From Caulobacteraceae bacterium (GTDB taxonomy: Bacteria > Pseudomonadota > Alphaproteobacteria > Caulobacterales > Caulobacteraceae): 64,000 bases of DNA. The position numbers were made by a program, and so were the translations under genes. This document shows, one piece after another, positions 56,459 to 64,000 of the stretch; position 1 is the stretch's first letter; each line of letters begins with the position of its first letter. Where the stretch lies: NCBI GenBank assembly GCA_947475845.1, contig CANJMO010000006.1:1-64000 (forward strand), in the 5' to 3' direction. The notes under the pieces were generated by a model. That model was given only the letters and a program-made list of their open reading frames with translations. It was not told the DNA's origin and did no database searches.

Positions 56459-59400
56459 CTAGCGCAAAGCCAGGTTGAGAATCTCGCAATCGCTCTGGCC
56501 CAGCGTCTTGATCAGCAAAGCCGCGCCTTTGCGGCCCTCTGCGCCGATGTCCATCGGGATAAAGAGATGGGTCAGGGTTGCGTCCGCCGTCTCCAGCGAC
56601 TGCTCCGCGACGACCTGACCACCGATCACCACGGCCGCGGCGAGCCGCCCGCCCGCCGCCCTCGCGCCCAGCTCGATATCGATCTCGTAGTGGCCGGGAC
56701 TGAGGCGGCCGAGGGCGGCGACGGCGGCCACCCGATCGCCAAAGTCAGCGGGAATCGCCAGGGCAAGGGGACTGCGCGTCAGAGGCGGCGTGGGCAGCAA
56801 GGCGTCGAAGCAAAGGCCCAGGCGCGCGGCGCGGTCGGCGACGGGCGCCTGGGCGATGTCCTGAGGGGTAAACAGGCTGGCCGCCGATGGCGGCGGCGAT
56901 GACGACCGGGCCGACAGATATTCGCCCCGCTCCAAAACGTCCTGCAGCGCGAGCCAGTCGCTGGGCCGGTCGATTTTGCGGAAGGCCCAAACCCCGGGGA
57001 CATCCAGGTGCGGAAAGGGTCCCAGCATCAGCGGCGGCGGGGCGTCGGCGGTCTGGGGCGTGGTTTCGGCGTTGCGATCGAGGCTACGCGGCGTCAGCCG
57101 TCCATCGACATCGCCCTGCATCTCAAGCTCGGTCAGGTCTTCCACGGCCTGGGCAAAGACTCCGTTCACCGTGAGGGCGCGCGGTAGGGCGTGAGGCTGC
57201 AGCCGGTCGTCGCCGCCCAAGGGCTGGGCGAAAGCGGCCAGACCTAGATGACCGCCGACCTTCAGCATATCGGCGGCGGCCTGGAGCACCTGCGCGCCCT
57301 CCACCCGGCCATTGGCGAAGATGGCGTTCTGCGGCAGCAGCACCGCGTCGTAACGGAACCCTTCGGCGAGGGCGGCGGCCCGATCCTGGATCAAACCCAC
57401 CGGCCGTGGGCTGACCCAGCCGTGAGAGGCGAACTGCCCGCGCCAGTCGACGGCTTGGACCGCGCCGGAGCCCAAGGTCGCTGGATCGACGATGTCGACA
57501 TCATAGCCCTGGTGCGCCAGTGCAAACGCCAGCAGTTCGGGCGACTGGCCGGCGACCAGGACGGTCGGTCGGCCCGTTGGCGGAACGCAGGCCATCAGGT
57601 TCTGGGTCAGGCTCACGCGCTCCCAGGTCCAGACCTCGCGGCCATAGAGCAAGGCGTGATCACGGTTGCTGAACAACCGCCGGGCCAAGTGAACCCAGGC
57701 GGGATCCTCCCAGTCCTCGAGGCGCACCAGGCGGCTGGCGGCTCCTCGTCCGGCGGCCGCATCGACCACGCCTTGGGCCGGAGTTTGGCTGGAGGGGCGC
57801 GACTGTCTGGTCTGGGCCAAGATCGGTGCGGTGTCGACATCGGCGCCGACCAACCCATGGACGATCAGGATGTCCAGTTCCTGGCCGATGCGCCGGGCGT
57901 CGCGCCAGTCATCGTCCGAGGGCTTGGCGGCCAGCTTGTTCAGTAGGGCGTCGATCCGCTTCAGATCGCTCCGCGCCGGCGGCTCCAGCGCCCCCAGGTC
58001 GCTCATCGCCGCTTGCTGCGCAGGCGACGCGTCGGCCCGGCGACTGGCGGATCGGTCGGCGATATAACCGTGACGCACGCGTGAGGAGTAAGGGGTCAAG
58101 GTCACGGCGACGTCGGCCATGACCTGCGGCTCGAAGAAGTTGTGCACGCCGTTGACGATCACCACGCGGCCTGGCCGGGCGCCGGCGGCCTGACGTTGCA
58201 GGTCGCGATCGACGGCGCGCTTGAAGGCGTTGTCGACCCGCCACAGCCGGGCGCTGTCCTGCTCGGTCAGGTTCAGATGATGGGTCGAATGCTCAGCGCC
58301 GACTTCAAAGACGAACATGTCGCATCGGTCCAGCCAGTCCGCCATGGACAGCCGCGTGATCCCGGGGGGCAGGGCGGGCGTTTCGCCGTCGTCCGGCACA
58401 CACAGGGGGGCGCCGCCCATCGCCGCCCAGCCGGCGGCGAACGCCTGCAGAGTGTCGGCCCGGCATCCGACATAGCCGATCCGCGTATCGGCCGGCAGGC
58501 ACGAGACCACGTCCAGCAGATAAGGCAGAACATGCTCGTGCGGGTAGTCCAGCCGGCCGTAATCCTCCAGCACATACTGGGTCTGCAAAAACCCTTCCAG
58601 CGGCGCGGCGATGGTGGCTTGCAGGCCCTGGAGATAACGGGCGGCGCTGGCCTGGCCCAGGGCGAAGGTCTCGATCTCGACGTCCGCCAGGCCCCAGCTC
58701 GCGGCTTGCTCGGGAATTTCCGGGGCCGTGACGTCGTCGCCGAAGCGGACCTGGTCGTTTTCGGCCCGATCGACCTTGTGATAGGGCGAGGACCGGCGGG
58801 TGTGATCGCAGTGATAGCCGATCAGTCTGTCGAGCGCGGTTTCCACCTGGCCGCGCTTGAAGCGCATCCGCTTGGCGATATTGGCGTCCAGGTGCCAGCC
58901 GAGGATCATCTCCTCATGGAAGCCGTCGATCTCGAACAGATCCTTGCGCAGGAACAGCTGGAAGTCGCCGGGGGCGTCATACAGGTTGTCGCGGTCCGCG
59001 AGGGTGATCTCGTTCAGGTGGAACCGTTCGCCCCATTCGCGCGCGGCGGCGATCAGGCGCGGCGCGTCCTTACGGTCCAGGCTTTCCCACAGCCCCTCGG
59101 GCAGCTCGAAGCGCGGCAGGTGGTAGAAGCCGTCCGCGAGACCGGCGACCACTGAGGTCAGGGTCGCCCCGTCCTTGCGCGGACAGAAGATCATGTCGGT
59201 GTTGGTCGACAGGATCCAGCGGTTGGCGGGGTTCGAGCGCCGGATGGCCACGTTGCGCGCGATGGGCTCCAGCGCCACCAGGTGGGTGCGCGCGGCAAAG
59301 CGTTCGAGGTGTTCCTTGGTGCGCACCCGCAACACCCGAAGGCGTTCCACGGCCTTGGCTGTCAGGGTGTCGGCGATGGCTTCGGGAAAGGTCGGCAGGT

Positions 59401-59545
59401 CGTCGGGCGTATTGTAGTCGACGAACAGGATTTCATCATCGGGGTCGGTGAGCAGCTCGGCGATCGCGTTCAGGCTGATCGCGGCGCGCTTGTGCAGATT
59501 GTAGCCGTGACTGTCGTTCCGGCCGTACAATACCACTGACAGCAT
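56459..59545 (-). CDS. Giant multidomain glycosyltransferase (single-repeat paralogue of 24689)
   Basis: This 1028-residue protein shares its domain order with the 1258-residue one. Residues 1-300 are the GT-A domain (LSVVLYGRNDSHGYNLHKR, RWILSTNTDMIFC, APGDFQLFLRKDLFEIDGF). Residues about 330-520 are a Rossmann-like region (EHVLPYLLDVVSCLP, VVIVNGVHNFFEP). Residues about 610-870 are one copy of the RL-x4-DW/WERVSL domain with TVLVAGQSPELLAFALAHQGYDV as degenerate motif I. The last 90 residues are beta-rich and may be a diverged island module (ALLIKTLGQ). It heads a leftward pair with the methyltransferase-like gene, as at 24689/29324. Confidence 0.8.
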   Translation of the reverse strand: MLSVVLYGRNDSHGYNLHKRAAISLNAIAELLTDPDDEILFVDYNTPDDLPTFPEAIADTLTAKAVERLRVLRVRTKEHLERFAARTHLVALEPIARNVAIRRSNPANRWILSTNTDMIFCPRKDGATLTSVVAGLADGFYHLPRFELPEGLWESLDRKDAPRLIAAAREWGERFHLNEITLADRDNLYDAPGDFQLFLRKDLFEIDGFHEEMILGWHLDANIAKRMRFKRGQVETALDRLIGYHCDHTRRSSPYHKVDRAENDQVRFGDDVTAPEIPEQAASWGLADVEIETFALGQASAARYLQGLQATIAAPLEGFLQTQYVLEDYGRLDYPHEHVLPYLLDVVSCLPADTRIGYVGCRADTLQAFAAGWAAMGGAPLCVPDDGETPALPPGITRLSMADWLDRCDMFVFEVGAEHSTHHLNLTEQDSARLWRVDNAFKRAVDRDLQRQAAGARPGRVVIVNGVHNFFEPQVMADVAVTLTPYSSRVRHGYIADRSASRRADASPAQQAAMSDLGALEPPARSDLKRIDALLNKLAAKPSDDDWRDARRIGQELDILIVHGLVGADVDTAPILAQTRQSRPSSQTPAQGVVDAAAGRGAASRLVRLEDWEDPAWVHLARRLFSNRDHALLYGREVWTWERVSLTQNLMACVPPTGRPTVLVAGQSPELLAFALAHQGYDVDIVDPATLGSGAVQAVDWRGQFASHGWVSPRPVGLIQDRAAALAEGFRYDAVLLPQNAIFANGRVEGAQVLQAAADMLKVGGHLGLAAFAQPLGGDDRLQPHALPRALTVNGVFAQAVEDLTELEMQGDVDGRLTPRSLDRNAETTPQTADAPPPLMLGPFPHLDVPGVWAFRKIDRPSDWLALQDVLERGEYLSARSSSPPPSAASLFTPQDIAQAPVADRAARLGLCFDALLPTPPLTRSPLALAIPADFGDRVAAVAALGRLSPGHYEIDIELGARAAGGRLAAAVVIGGQVVAEQSLETADATLTHLFIPMDIGAEGRKGAALLIKTLGQSDCEILNLALR

Positions 59546-59716
59546 TCAGACCACCCCGTCAGCCTGCCCGCCCCGAGGCGCGCAGGCTGTCGCCGGGGTT
59601 TAGCGGCGGGGCGCCAAAGCGCAAGCCAAACCTGACAGCCGCATGACCCCTCACCGGGCTTTATTCAGCCTCACGCCTGCTGTACGAGCGGGACATCGCC
59701 CCACGGAGTTGCAGTC

Positions 59717-60262
59717 ATGATCGACGCCAGGCTGAAGAGCGCGGCGGGCCTGCTCGCGGGACTGACGGCGATGCTGGGCGCGTCCGGCTCCCAGGCGCGG
59801 CCCTATCTGATGCTGGCCGCGGACAACACCGGCTTCATCGCCCTGGACCTTGGCGCCATCGGCCAGAAAGACATCGATACCGCTCAGGTGACCATGATCT
59901 CGGCGCCTCTGGCCGGCGCGCGCTACGGCGACAAGATCGCCGCGCTCAAGAAGGAGCGAATAGAGTTCGAATGCCAGGGCGAGCGATGGCGCCTAGTGGG
60001 CGTCTCCTATGCCGACGCCAAGGATCAGACGCTGGCGGCCGACCCCACCGCCGCCTCGGACTGGCAACCGATCGCCGGCAAGCCCCTGCTGCCAGTGGCG
60101 CGTGACGCCGGGTGCCTGCGCCGCTACCGTCAGGCGATGGTCTCGCGCGATCTGAACCTCGGTGACATCGTCTCCAATTTCCACAAGGCCTGGAGCCCGC
60201 CGGCGGCCCAGCCCCTGACCGAAAAGCAGCTGCTGGAGCAGCGCTTCAAGGCCAACCACTAG
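59717..60262 (+). CDS. Secreted protein of unknown function
   Basis: A 181-residue protein with a Sec signal peptide: basic start, hydrophobic AAGLLAGLTAMLGASG, and a likely cleavage after SQA near residue 27. The mature part has two cysteines (about residues 86 and 134, in EFECQGE and DAGCLRR) that could form a disulfide, and a central WRLVGVSYADAK strand region. The pattern of a small periplasmic beta domain with two cysteines recalls surface-adhesin-E-like proteins, but the match is weak. It stands alone in the right flank, after the 171-base gap ending the island. Not recognised further. Confidence 0.7.
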   Translation: MIDARLKSAAGLLAGLTAMLGASGSQARPYLMLAADNTGFIALDLGAIGQKDIDTAQVTMISAPLAGARYGDKIAALKKERIEFECQGERWRLVGVSYADAKDQTLAADPTAASDWQPIAGKPLLPVARDAGCLRRYRQAMVSRDLNLGDIVSNFHKAWSPPAAQPLTEKQLLEQRFKANH

Positions 60263-60306
60263 CGCCGTAACAGCCTTGGACGGTTTGTTCTAGCCTCGCC
60301 CGCTGG

Positions 60307-60326
60307 ATGCCGCAAAGATGCGGCAT
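60307..60326. promoter_or_regulatory. 8+8 inverted repeat overlapping the hydrolase start
   Basis: ATGCCGCA (60307-60314) and TGCGGCAT (60319-60326) form a perfect inverted repeat with a 4-base loop. It overlaps the first possible start codons of the hydrolase gene and could hide them in an mRNA hairpin, act as an operator, or be the base of a terminator for the preceding gene, though no T-run follows. Confidence 0.35.
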
Positions 60327-61212
60327 GACCGCGACGATGAGTTTCGCCGACCGCTTCTGGACCGCCCCTGACGGCCTGTCCTTGCATGCCCGTGACTATG
60401 CCGCCGCAGCCGGCCCGGCACGGGCGCCGGTCATCTGCATCCATGGCCTGACCCGCAACGCCCGCGACTTCGAGGCTCTGGCCCCGCGTCTGGCCGCCAA
60501 GGGCCGCCGGGTGCTGGCGGTGGACGTGCGGGGACGCGGCCAGTCCAGCTGGGATCCTGACCCCAGCCGCTATGTCCCTCCGGTCTACGCCGGCGACATC
60601 CTCGCCCTGATGGACGCCCTGGCCATCGCCCGCGCGGTGTTCATCGGCACCAGCATGGGCGGGCTGATCACCCTGGTGGTGGCCGCGATGCGCCCCACGG
60701 CCATCGCCGCCGCCGTGCTCAACGACGTCGGCCCCGAACTTGCCCCCGAGGGCCTGGCCCGGATCGGCGGCTACGTCGGCGGCGGAGCCCCCATTGCCGA
60801 CTGGGAGGGTGCGGCGGCCTACGCCAAACGCCTCAACGAGGTCGCCTTCCCCGCCTATGGTTCCGCCGATTGGATGGCTTTCGCCCGGCGCCTGTTCAGC
60901 GACAGGGAGGGAGTTCCCGTGCTGGACTACGACCCCGGCATCTCCGCCGCCTTCAAGAAAACCGAACTGAAGCCCGGCGAGGAGCCGCCGCCGCCGGACC
61001 TCTGGCCCCTGTTCGACACCCTGTCCAAGCGGCCATTGCTGACCATCCGCGGCGAAACCTCGGACATCCTGTCGCCCGCCATCGCCGAACACATGCGCCT
61101 GGCCGCGCCGGACATGGCCTATGCGGAGGTTTCCGCTATCGGCCACGCCCCGATGCTGGACGAACCTCAGGCTTTGGCGGCCATCGACGCCCTGCTGGCG
61201 ACCGCGCCATGA
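60325..61212 (+). CDS. Alpha/beta hydrolase
   Basis: This protein of about 295 residues has an alpha/beta-hydrolase fold: oxyanion region [23 protein letters not shown], the nucleophile elbow GTSMGG (Ser near residue 110), and the catalytic His in [11 protein letters not shown] near the end. The acid is probably Asp in the GETSDILSP loop. Possible starts are 60307, 60325 and 60337; none has a strong ribosome-binding site, and the first two lie in an inverted repeat. The substrate is unknown (ester, lactone or epoxide). Its stop overlaps the ABC ATPase start (ATGA), so it is coupled to peptide transport. Confidence 0.85.
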   Translation: MTATMSFADRFWTAPDGLSLHARDYAAAAGPARAPVICIHGLTRNARDFEALAPRLAAKGRRVLAVDVRGRGQSSWDPDPSRYVPPVYAGDILALMDALAIARAVFIGTSMGGLITLVVAAMRPTAIAAAVLNDVGPELAPEGLARIGGYVGGGAPIADWEGAAAYAKRLNEVAFPAYGSADWMAFARRLFSDREGVPVLDYDPGISAAFKKTELKPGEEPPPPDLWPLFDTLSKRPLLTIRGETSDILSPAIAEHMRLAAPDMAYAEVSAIGHAPMLDEPQALAAIDALLATAP

Positions 61213-63026
61213 GCGACCCGTCCATCCCGGTCCTGGCCATCGACGACCTCAAGGTCCGCTTCAGCACCCCCGACGGCTTGATCGAGGCGGTGCGCGGCGT
61301 GTCGCTGGTCGTCCAGCGCGGCGAATGCCTGGGCGTGGTCGGCGAGAGCGGTTCGGGCAAGAGCCAGACCTTCATGGCGGTGATGGGCCTGCTGGCCCAG
61401 AACGGCGTCGCCACCGGCTCGGCCCGCTTTCAGGGCCGCGAACTGCTCGGTCTGAAATCCGACGCGCTCAACACAGTGCGCGGTTCCAAGATGGCGATGA
61501 TCTTCCAGGATCCGCTGACCGCCCTGACCCCGCATGTGAAGATCGGCGAGCAGATCGCCGAGCCCCTGCGCCGGCATCTGAAGCTGTCGCACGACGAGGC
61601 GCGCAAGCTGGCGCGCGAATGGCTGTCGCGGGTGCGCATCCCCGACGCCGCCCGGCGCCTCGATCAGTACCCGCATGAGCTCAGCGGCGGCATGCGCCAG
61701 CGGGTGATGATCGCCGCCGCCATGGCCCCCGGCCCCCAGCTGCTGATCGCCGACGAGCCGACCACTGCCCTGGACGTCACCGTCCAGGCCGAAATCCTCG
61801 ACCTGATGGACGAGCTGAAGCGTGAAACCGGCGCCGCCATGGTCCTGATCACCCACGACATGGGCGTGATCGCGCGCCTGGCCGACCGGGTCTGCGTGAT
61901 GAAGAACGGCGCCTATGTCGAGGAAGGCTCCGCCGCCCATATCTTCGCCGCCCCCGACGCGCCCTATACCCGCGCCTTGCTGGAGGCGATCCCGCGCCTG
62001 GACCGGCTCGATCGGGGCGGCCGCCCGACCCTGGACCCGGTAGCGGCGGATTCTCCGGTGATCGTCGAGGCCAAAGACGTCAAGGTGTGGTTCCCGGTCC
62101 CCGGCGCCGGTTTCCTGGCCAAGCCGCGCCAGCTTCGCGCCGTCGACGGCGTCGATATCACTCTGCGCCGGGGCGAGACCCTGGGCGTGGTCGGCGAAAG
62201 CGGATCGGGCAAATCGACCCTGGCCCGCGCCGTGCTCAACCTGATCGCGCCGTCGGCCGGCGCGGTGACCATCCTCGGCCGCGACATCACCCGCGCCCAG
62301 GGCGAGGACCTGCGCAAGGCGCGCAAGGACCTGCAGATCGTGTTCCAGGACCCCCTGGCCAGCCTCGATCCGCGCATGACCGTGGGCGACTCCATCGCCG
62401 AGCCGCTGCAGGTGCACCACCCGGCCCTGAGCCGCGTCGAACGCGAGGAGATGGCGCGGCGGATGATGGCCGAGGTCGAGCTCGATCCGGCCCTGATCAA
62501 CCGCTATCCGCACGAGCTTTCAGGCGGCCAGAACCAACGCGTCGGCATCGCCCGGGCCATGATCCTGAACCCGGCCCTGGTGATCTGCGACGAGGCGGTG
62601 TCGGCGCTCGACGTCTCGGTCCGCGCCCAGATCATCGACCTGCTGATCGGCCTGCAGAAGCGCTTGGGCATGGCCATGCTGTTCATCAGCCACGACCTGG
62701 CGGTGGTGCGCGAGATCAGTCACCGGGTGATGGTGCTCTACCTCGGCCGGGTGATGGAGCAGGCGACCCGCGAGCAAATCTATAACGCCCCGCGCCACCC
62801 CTACACCAAGGCCCTGCTGTCAGCGGCTTTGATCCCCGACCCGGCGATTGAGAAGACGCGCAAGCGGATCAAGCTGGTCGGCGAACCGCCCAGCCCGCTG
62901 GATCCCAGGAGCGCCTTCCGCTTCCTGCCGTCGCGGGCCCCGGTGGACGTCAACGCGCCGTTCGCCGTTCCCGAACTTAGGGAAATCGAGCCCGGGCACT
63001 TCGTTGCGGAGTTCGAGGAGGCCTAG
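61209..63026 (+). CDS. Fused double-ATPase subunit of a peptide ABC importer (YejF-like)
   Basis: A 605-residue protein with two complete nucleotide-binding domains, fusing what are DppD and DppF in other transporters. The first has [17 protein letters not shown] and [12 protein letters not shown]; the second has [17 protein letters not shown] and [11 protein letters not shown]. Each ends with the oligopeptide-type C-terminal extension ([11 protein letters not shown] and [11 protein letters not shown]). It energises uptake of di/oligopeptides or microcin-like compounds through permease and binding proteins not in this window. Coupled to the hydrolase upstream, convergent with the receiver-domain gene and sharing a CTAG of stops. 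Confidence 0.93.
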   Translation: MSDPSIPVLAIDDLKVRFSTPDGLIEAVRGVSLVVQRGECLGVVGESGSGKSQTFMAVMGLLAQNGVATGSARFQGRELLGLKSDALNTVRGSKMAMIFQDPLTALTPHVKIGEQIAEPLRRHLKLSHDEARKLAREWLSRVRIPDAARRLDQYPHELSGGMRQRVMIAAAMAPGPQLLIADEPTTALDVTVQAEILDLMDELKRETGAAMVLITHDMGVIARLADRVCVMKNGAYVEEGSAAHIFAAPDAPYTRALLEAIPRLDRLDRGGRPTLDPVAADSPVIVEAKDVKVWFPVPGAGFLAKPRQLRAVDGVDITLRRGETLGVVGESGSGKSTLARAVLNLIAPSAGAVTILGRDITRAQGEDLRKARKDLQIVFQDPLASLDPRMTVGDSIAEPLQVHHPALSRVEREEMARRMMAEVELDPALINRYPHELSGGQNQRVGIARAMILNPALVICDEAVSALDVSVRAQIIDLLIGLQKRLGMAMLFISHDLAVVREISHRVMVLYLGRVMEQATREQIYNAPRHPYTKALLSAALIPDPAIEKTRKRIKLVGEPPSPLDPRSAFRFLPSRAPVDVNAPFAVPELREIEPGHFVAEFEEA

Positions 63027-63499
63027 GACCGGCGCCGGTCCTTGCCGTCTTCGTATCCGGCGGCGTTGAAGCGGCGGCGGTCAGGCCCGACGTAGTCGCC
63101 GGATGCGATCCAATCTCGCGCCTCACCCGACACCGCGTTGATGCGTTTCAGGAGGTCGCCCATGGTGAAGGGCCGGCGCAGCAGTTCGTGCACCCCGGCG
63201 TCACGGGCCCCATGCACCATCGAGGCGGTGATCTCGGCCGAGGCGACGATCACCGGGACCGCCCGGCAGGTCAGATCGCTGCGGCGCAGCTCGCGGCAGA
63301 AGGCGAGGCCGTCGAAGGTCGGGGCCTTGGCTTCCAGGAAGATGGCCTGTGGATCGTCGCGCTTAGCCAGAGCCCAGGCGCGCGGCGCGTCGTTGGCCAC
63401 GGCGATGCGATAGCCGGGGCGCAGGCTTTTTATGAAATCCGCCAGCATCTTGGCGTTGGCGGTGTTGGGATCGACCACCAACACCCTGTCGATCTTCAA
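63023..63499 (-). CDS. Receiver-domain protein lacking the phospho-acceptor aspartate
   Basis: This 158-residue protein is a CheY-like receiver domain with a short tail. The strand-3 motif reads [12 protein letters not shown], so the phosphorylated Asp is replaced by Glu. The acidic pair at strand 1 is VVDPN (one Asp only), and the conserved Lys-Pro is Arg-Pro (LLRRPFT). Residues after 130 contain two GxDRRR-like basic motifs. The TTG at 63499 has GGAG 7 bases upstream and gives [10 protein letters not shown]; an upstream TTG at 63550 would add 17 residues. It probably works as an unphosphorylated or constitutively active protein-interaction module. It follows the MFS gene. Confidence 0.82.
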   Translation of the reverse strand: MKIDRVLVVDPNTANAKMLADFIKSLRPGYRIAVANDAPRAWALAKRDDPQAIFLEAKAPTFDGLAFCRELRRSDLTCRAVPVIVASAEITASMVHGARDAGVHELLRRPFTMGDLLKRINAVSGEARDWIASGDYVGPDRRRFNAAGYEDGKDRRRS

Positions 63500-63564
63500 C
63501 CTAAGGCTCCGTGCGCGCGCCCCCTGCGCGTTCGGTTGAACCGCCGACAACGCTCAAGGTTGCA

Positions 63565-64000
63565 TCACGCCGTCTTGGGCTTGTGTCCGCTGATCTCGGA
63601 TCCGGCGTCCTTGTCCAGGCTCGCGTAGGAAAATACCGCCAGGGCGCTGAGGGCCCCGGCCAACACCAGGGCGACGCGAAAGTCGAACACCTCCAGGCGC
63701 GGAGCGTGGCGCAGCACCTCGCTGAAGTTGAGCATCAGGGCTCCCACCGCCACCCCCATGCCCATGCCCAGCTGCAGGGTCAGGGCGGACACCACCGCGG
63801 CGGTGTTGCGTTGGGCCGGGCTGACGTCGGCGAAGGTGATCATGGTCAGGCAGGTGAACTGCATCGAGCGGCTGGCCCCCGCCATCGCCAGGATCGCGCC
63901 CGTGATCAGCAGCGGCTGGTGCGGGGCGATCAGGGCGCAGGCGGCGATGGCCGCCGCCGCGATCAGGCCGTTGATCACCAGGACGTTGCGCAGGCCCCAC
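63565..64000 (-). CDS. MFS transporter, C-terminal part (5' partial)
   Basis: The frame is open to the window edge, with 145 residues visible: four hydrophobic helices, the loop LRNVLVINGLIAAAAIAACALI, GASRSMQFTCLTMITFADVSPAQRNTAA and VVSALTLQLGMGMGVAVGALML. This is the last third of a major facilitator superfamily drug-export-type permease (DHA2/EmrB-like, 14 helices). The N-terminal part lies beyond the window. It precedes the receiver-domain gene in the same direction. Substrate cannot be assigned. Confidence 0.85.
   Translation of the reverse strand, partial: WGLRNVLVINGLIAAAAIAACALIAPHQPLLITGAILAMAGASRSMQFTCLTMITFADVSPAQRNTAAVVSALTLQLGMGMGVAVGALMLNFSEVLRHAPRLEVFDFRVALVLAGALSALAVFSYASLDKDAGSEISGHKPKTA

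Noticed and set aside
60870-61208. N-terminal extension of the double ATPase into the hydrolase gene
   Set aside because: The ATG at 61209 overlaps the hydrolase stop and begins the normal ABC domain; the extension is the shifted hydrolase sequence.

Overview
The window is high-GC, densely packed bacterial DNA. Its gene content (RutE, a large two-domain NAD synthetase, an ATP-dependent bacterial DNA ligase, Nfu, a YejF-like double ATPase, PCu(A)C) fits an alphaproteobacterium, most likely of the Caulobacterales (Caulobacter/Phenylobacterium type). The assignment is from gene content only. No rRNA, tRNA, CRISPR array, transposase or integrase was seen.

Left flank (1-6197), ordinary chromosome: a partial PCu(A)C copper chaperone, an Nfu iron-sulfur scaffold, RutE, a creatininase-family amidohydrolase, acetyl-CoA synthetase and an ATP-dependent DNA ligase. 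Right flank (59717-64000): a secreted protein of unknown function, an alpha/beta hydrolase, a fused double-ATPase peptide transporter subunit, a receiver-only regulator lacking its phospho-acceptor aspartate, and a partial MFS transporter.

Between them (about 6.3-59.5 kb) lies a large surface-glycan island. (i) 6.3-17.5 kb is a recognisable export and precursor core: a polyprenyl-phosphate-type glycosyltransferase with its methyltransferase, GDP-mannose synthesis (AGE-type isomerase plus ManC), a two-component ABC polysaccharide exporter, a nucleotide-sugar dehydrogenase, a GT-B glycosyltransferase, a methyltransferase and a GDP-mannose 3,5-epimerase of plant type. (ii) 17.5-40.7 kb and 49.3-59.5 kb hold very large multidomain glycosyltransferases, FkbM-type and other methyltransferases, two DUF1796 proteins, a PhyH-type dioxygenase, a sulfotransferase-like protein, a GSCFA protein and two membrane GT-C proteins. 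(iii) 41.1-49.1 kb is a GtrA/GtrB-like segment with RmlA and RmlB, interrupted by an AT-richer two-gene glycosyltransferase cassette with a methyltransferase remnant at its far edge. nadE sits inside the island at 53.3-55.3 kb.

The strongest unexplained signal is a roughly 100-residue C-terminal module with an aromatic Trp/Tyr-x-Tyr start, a central VGVxL-type strand and an LLxRN motif. I read clear copies on seven proteins with unrelated catalytic domains and a divergent candidate on an eighth. One copy stands alone behind a membrane anchor. It looks like a shared glycan-binding or docking module holding a multienzyme assembly line together. Other notable signals: a tandem Rossmann-like duplication inside a 1258-residue glycosyltransferase, a copied nadE 3' end fused onto the GSCFA gene, the frameshifted methyltransferase tail at 45.95 kb, and several duplicated gene pairs. 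The island appears to have grown by duplication and domain shuffling.
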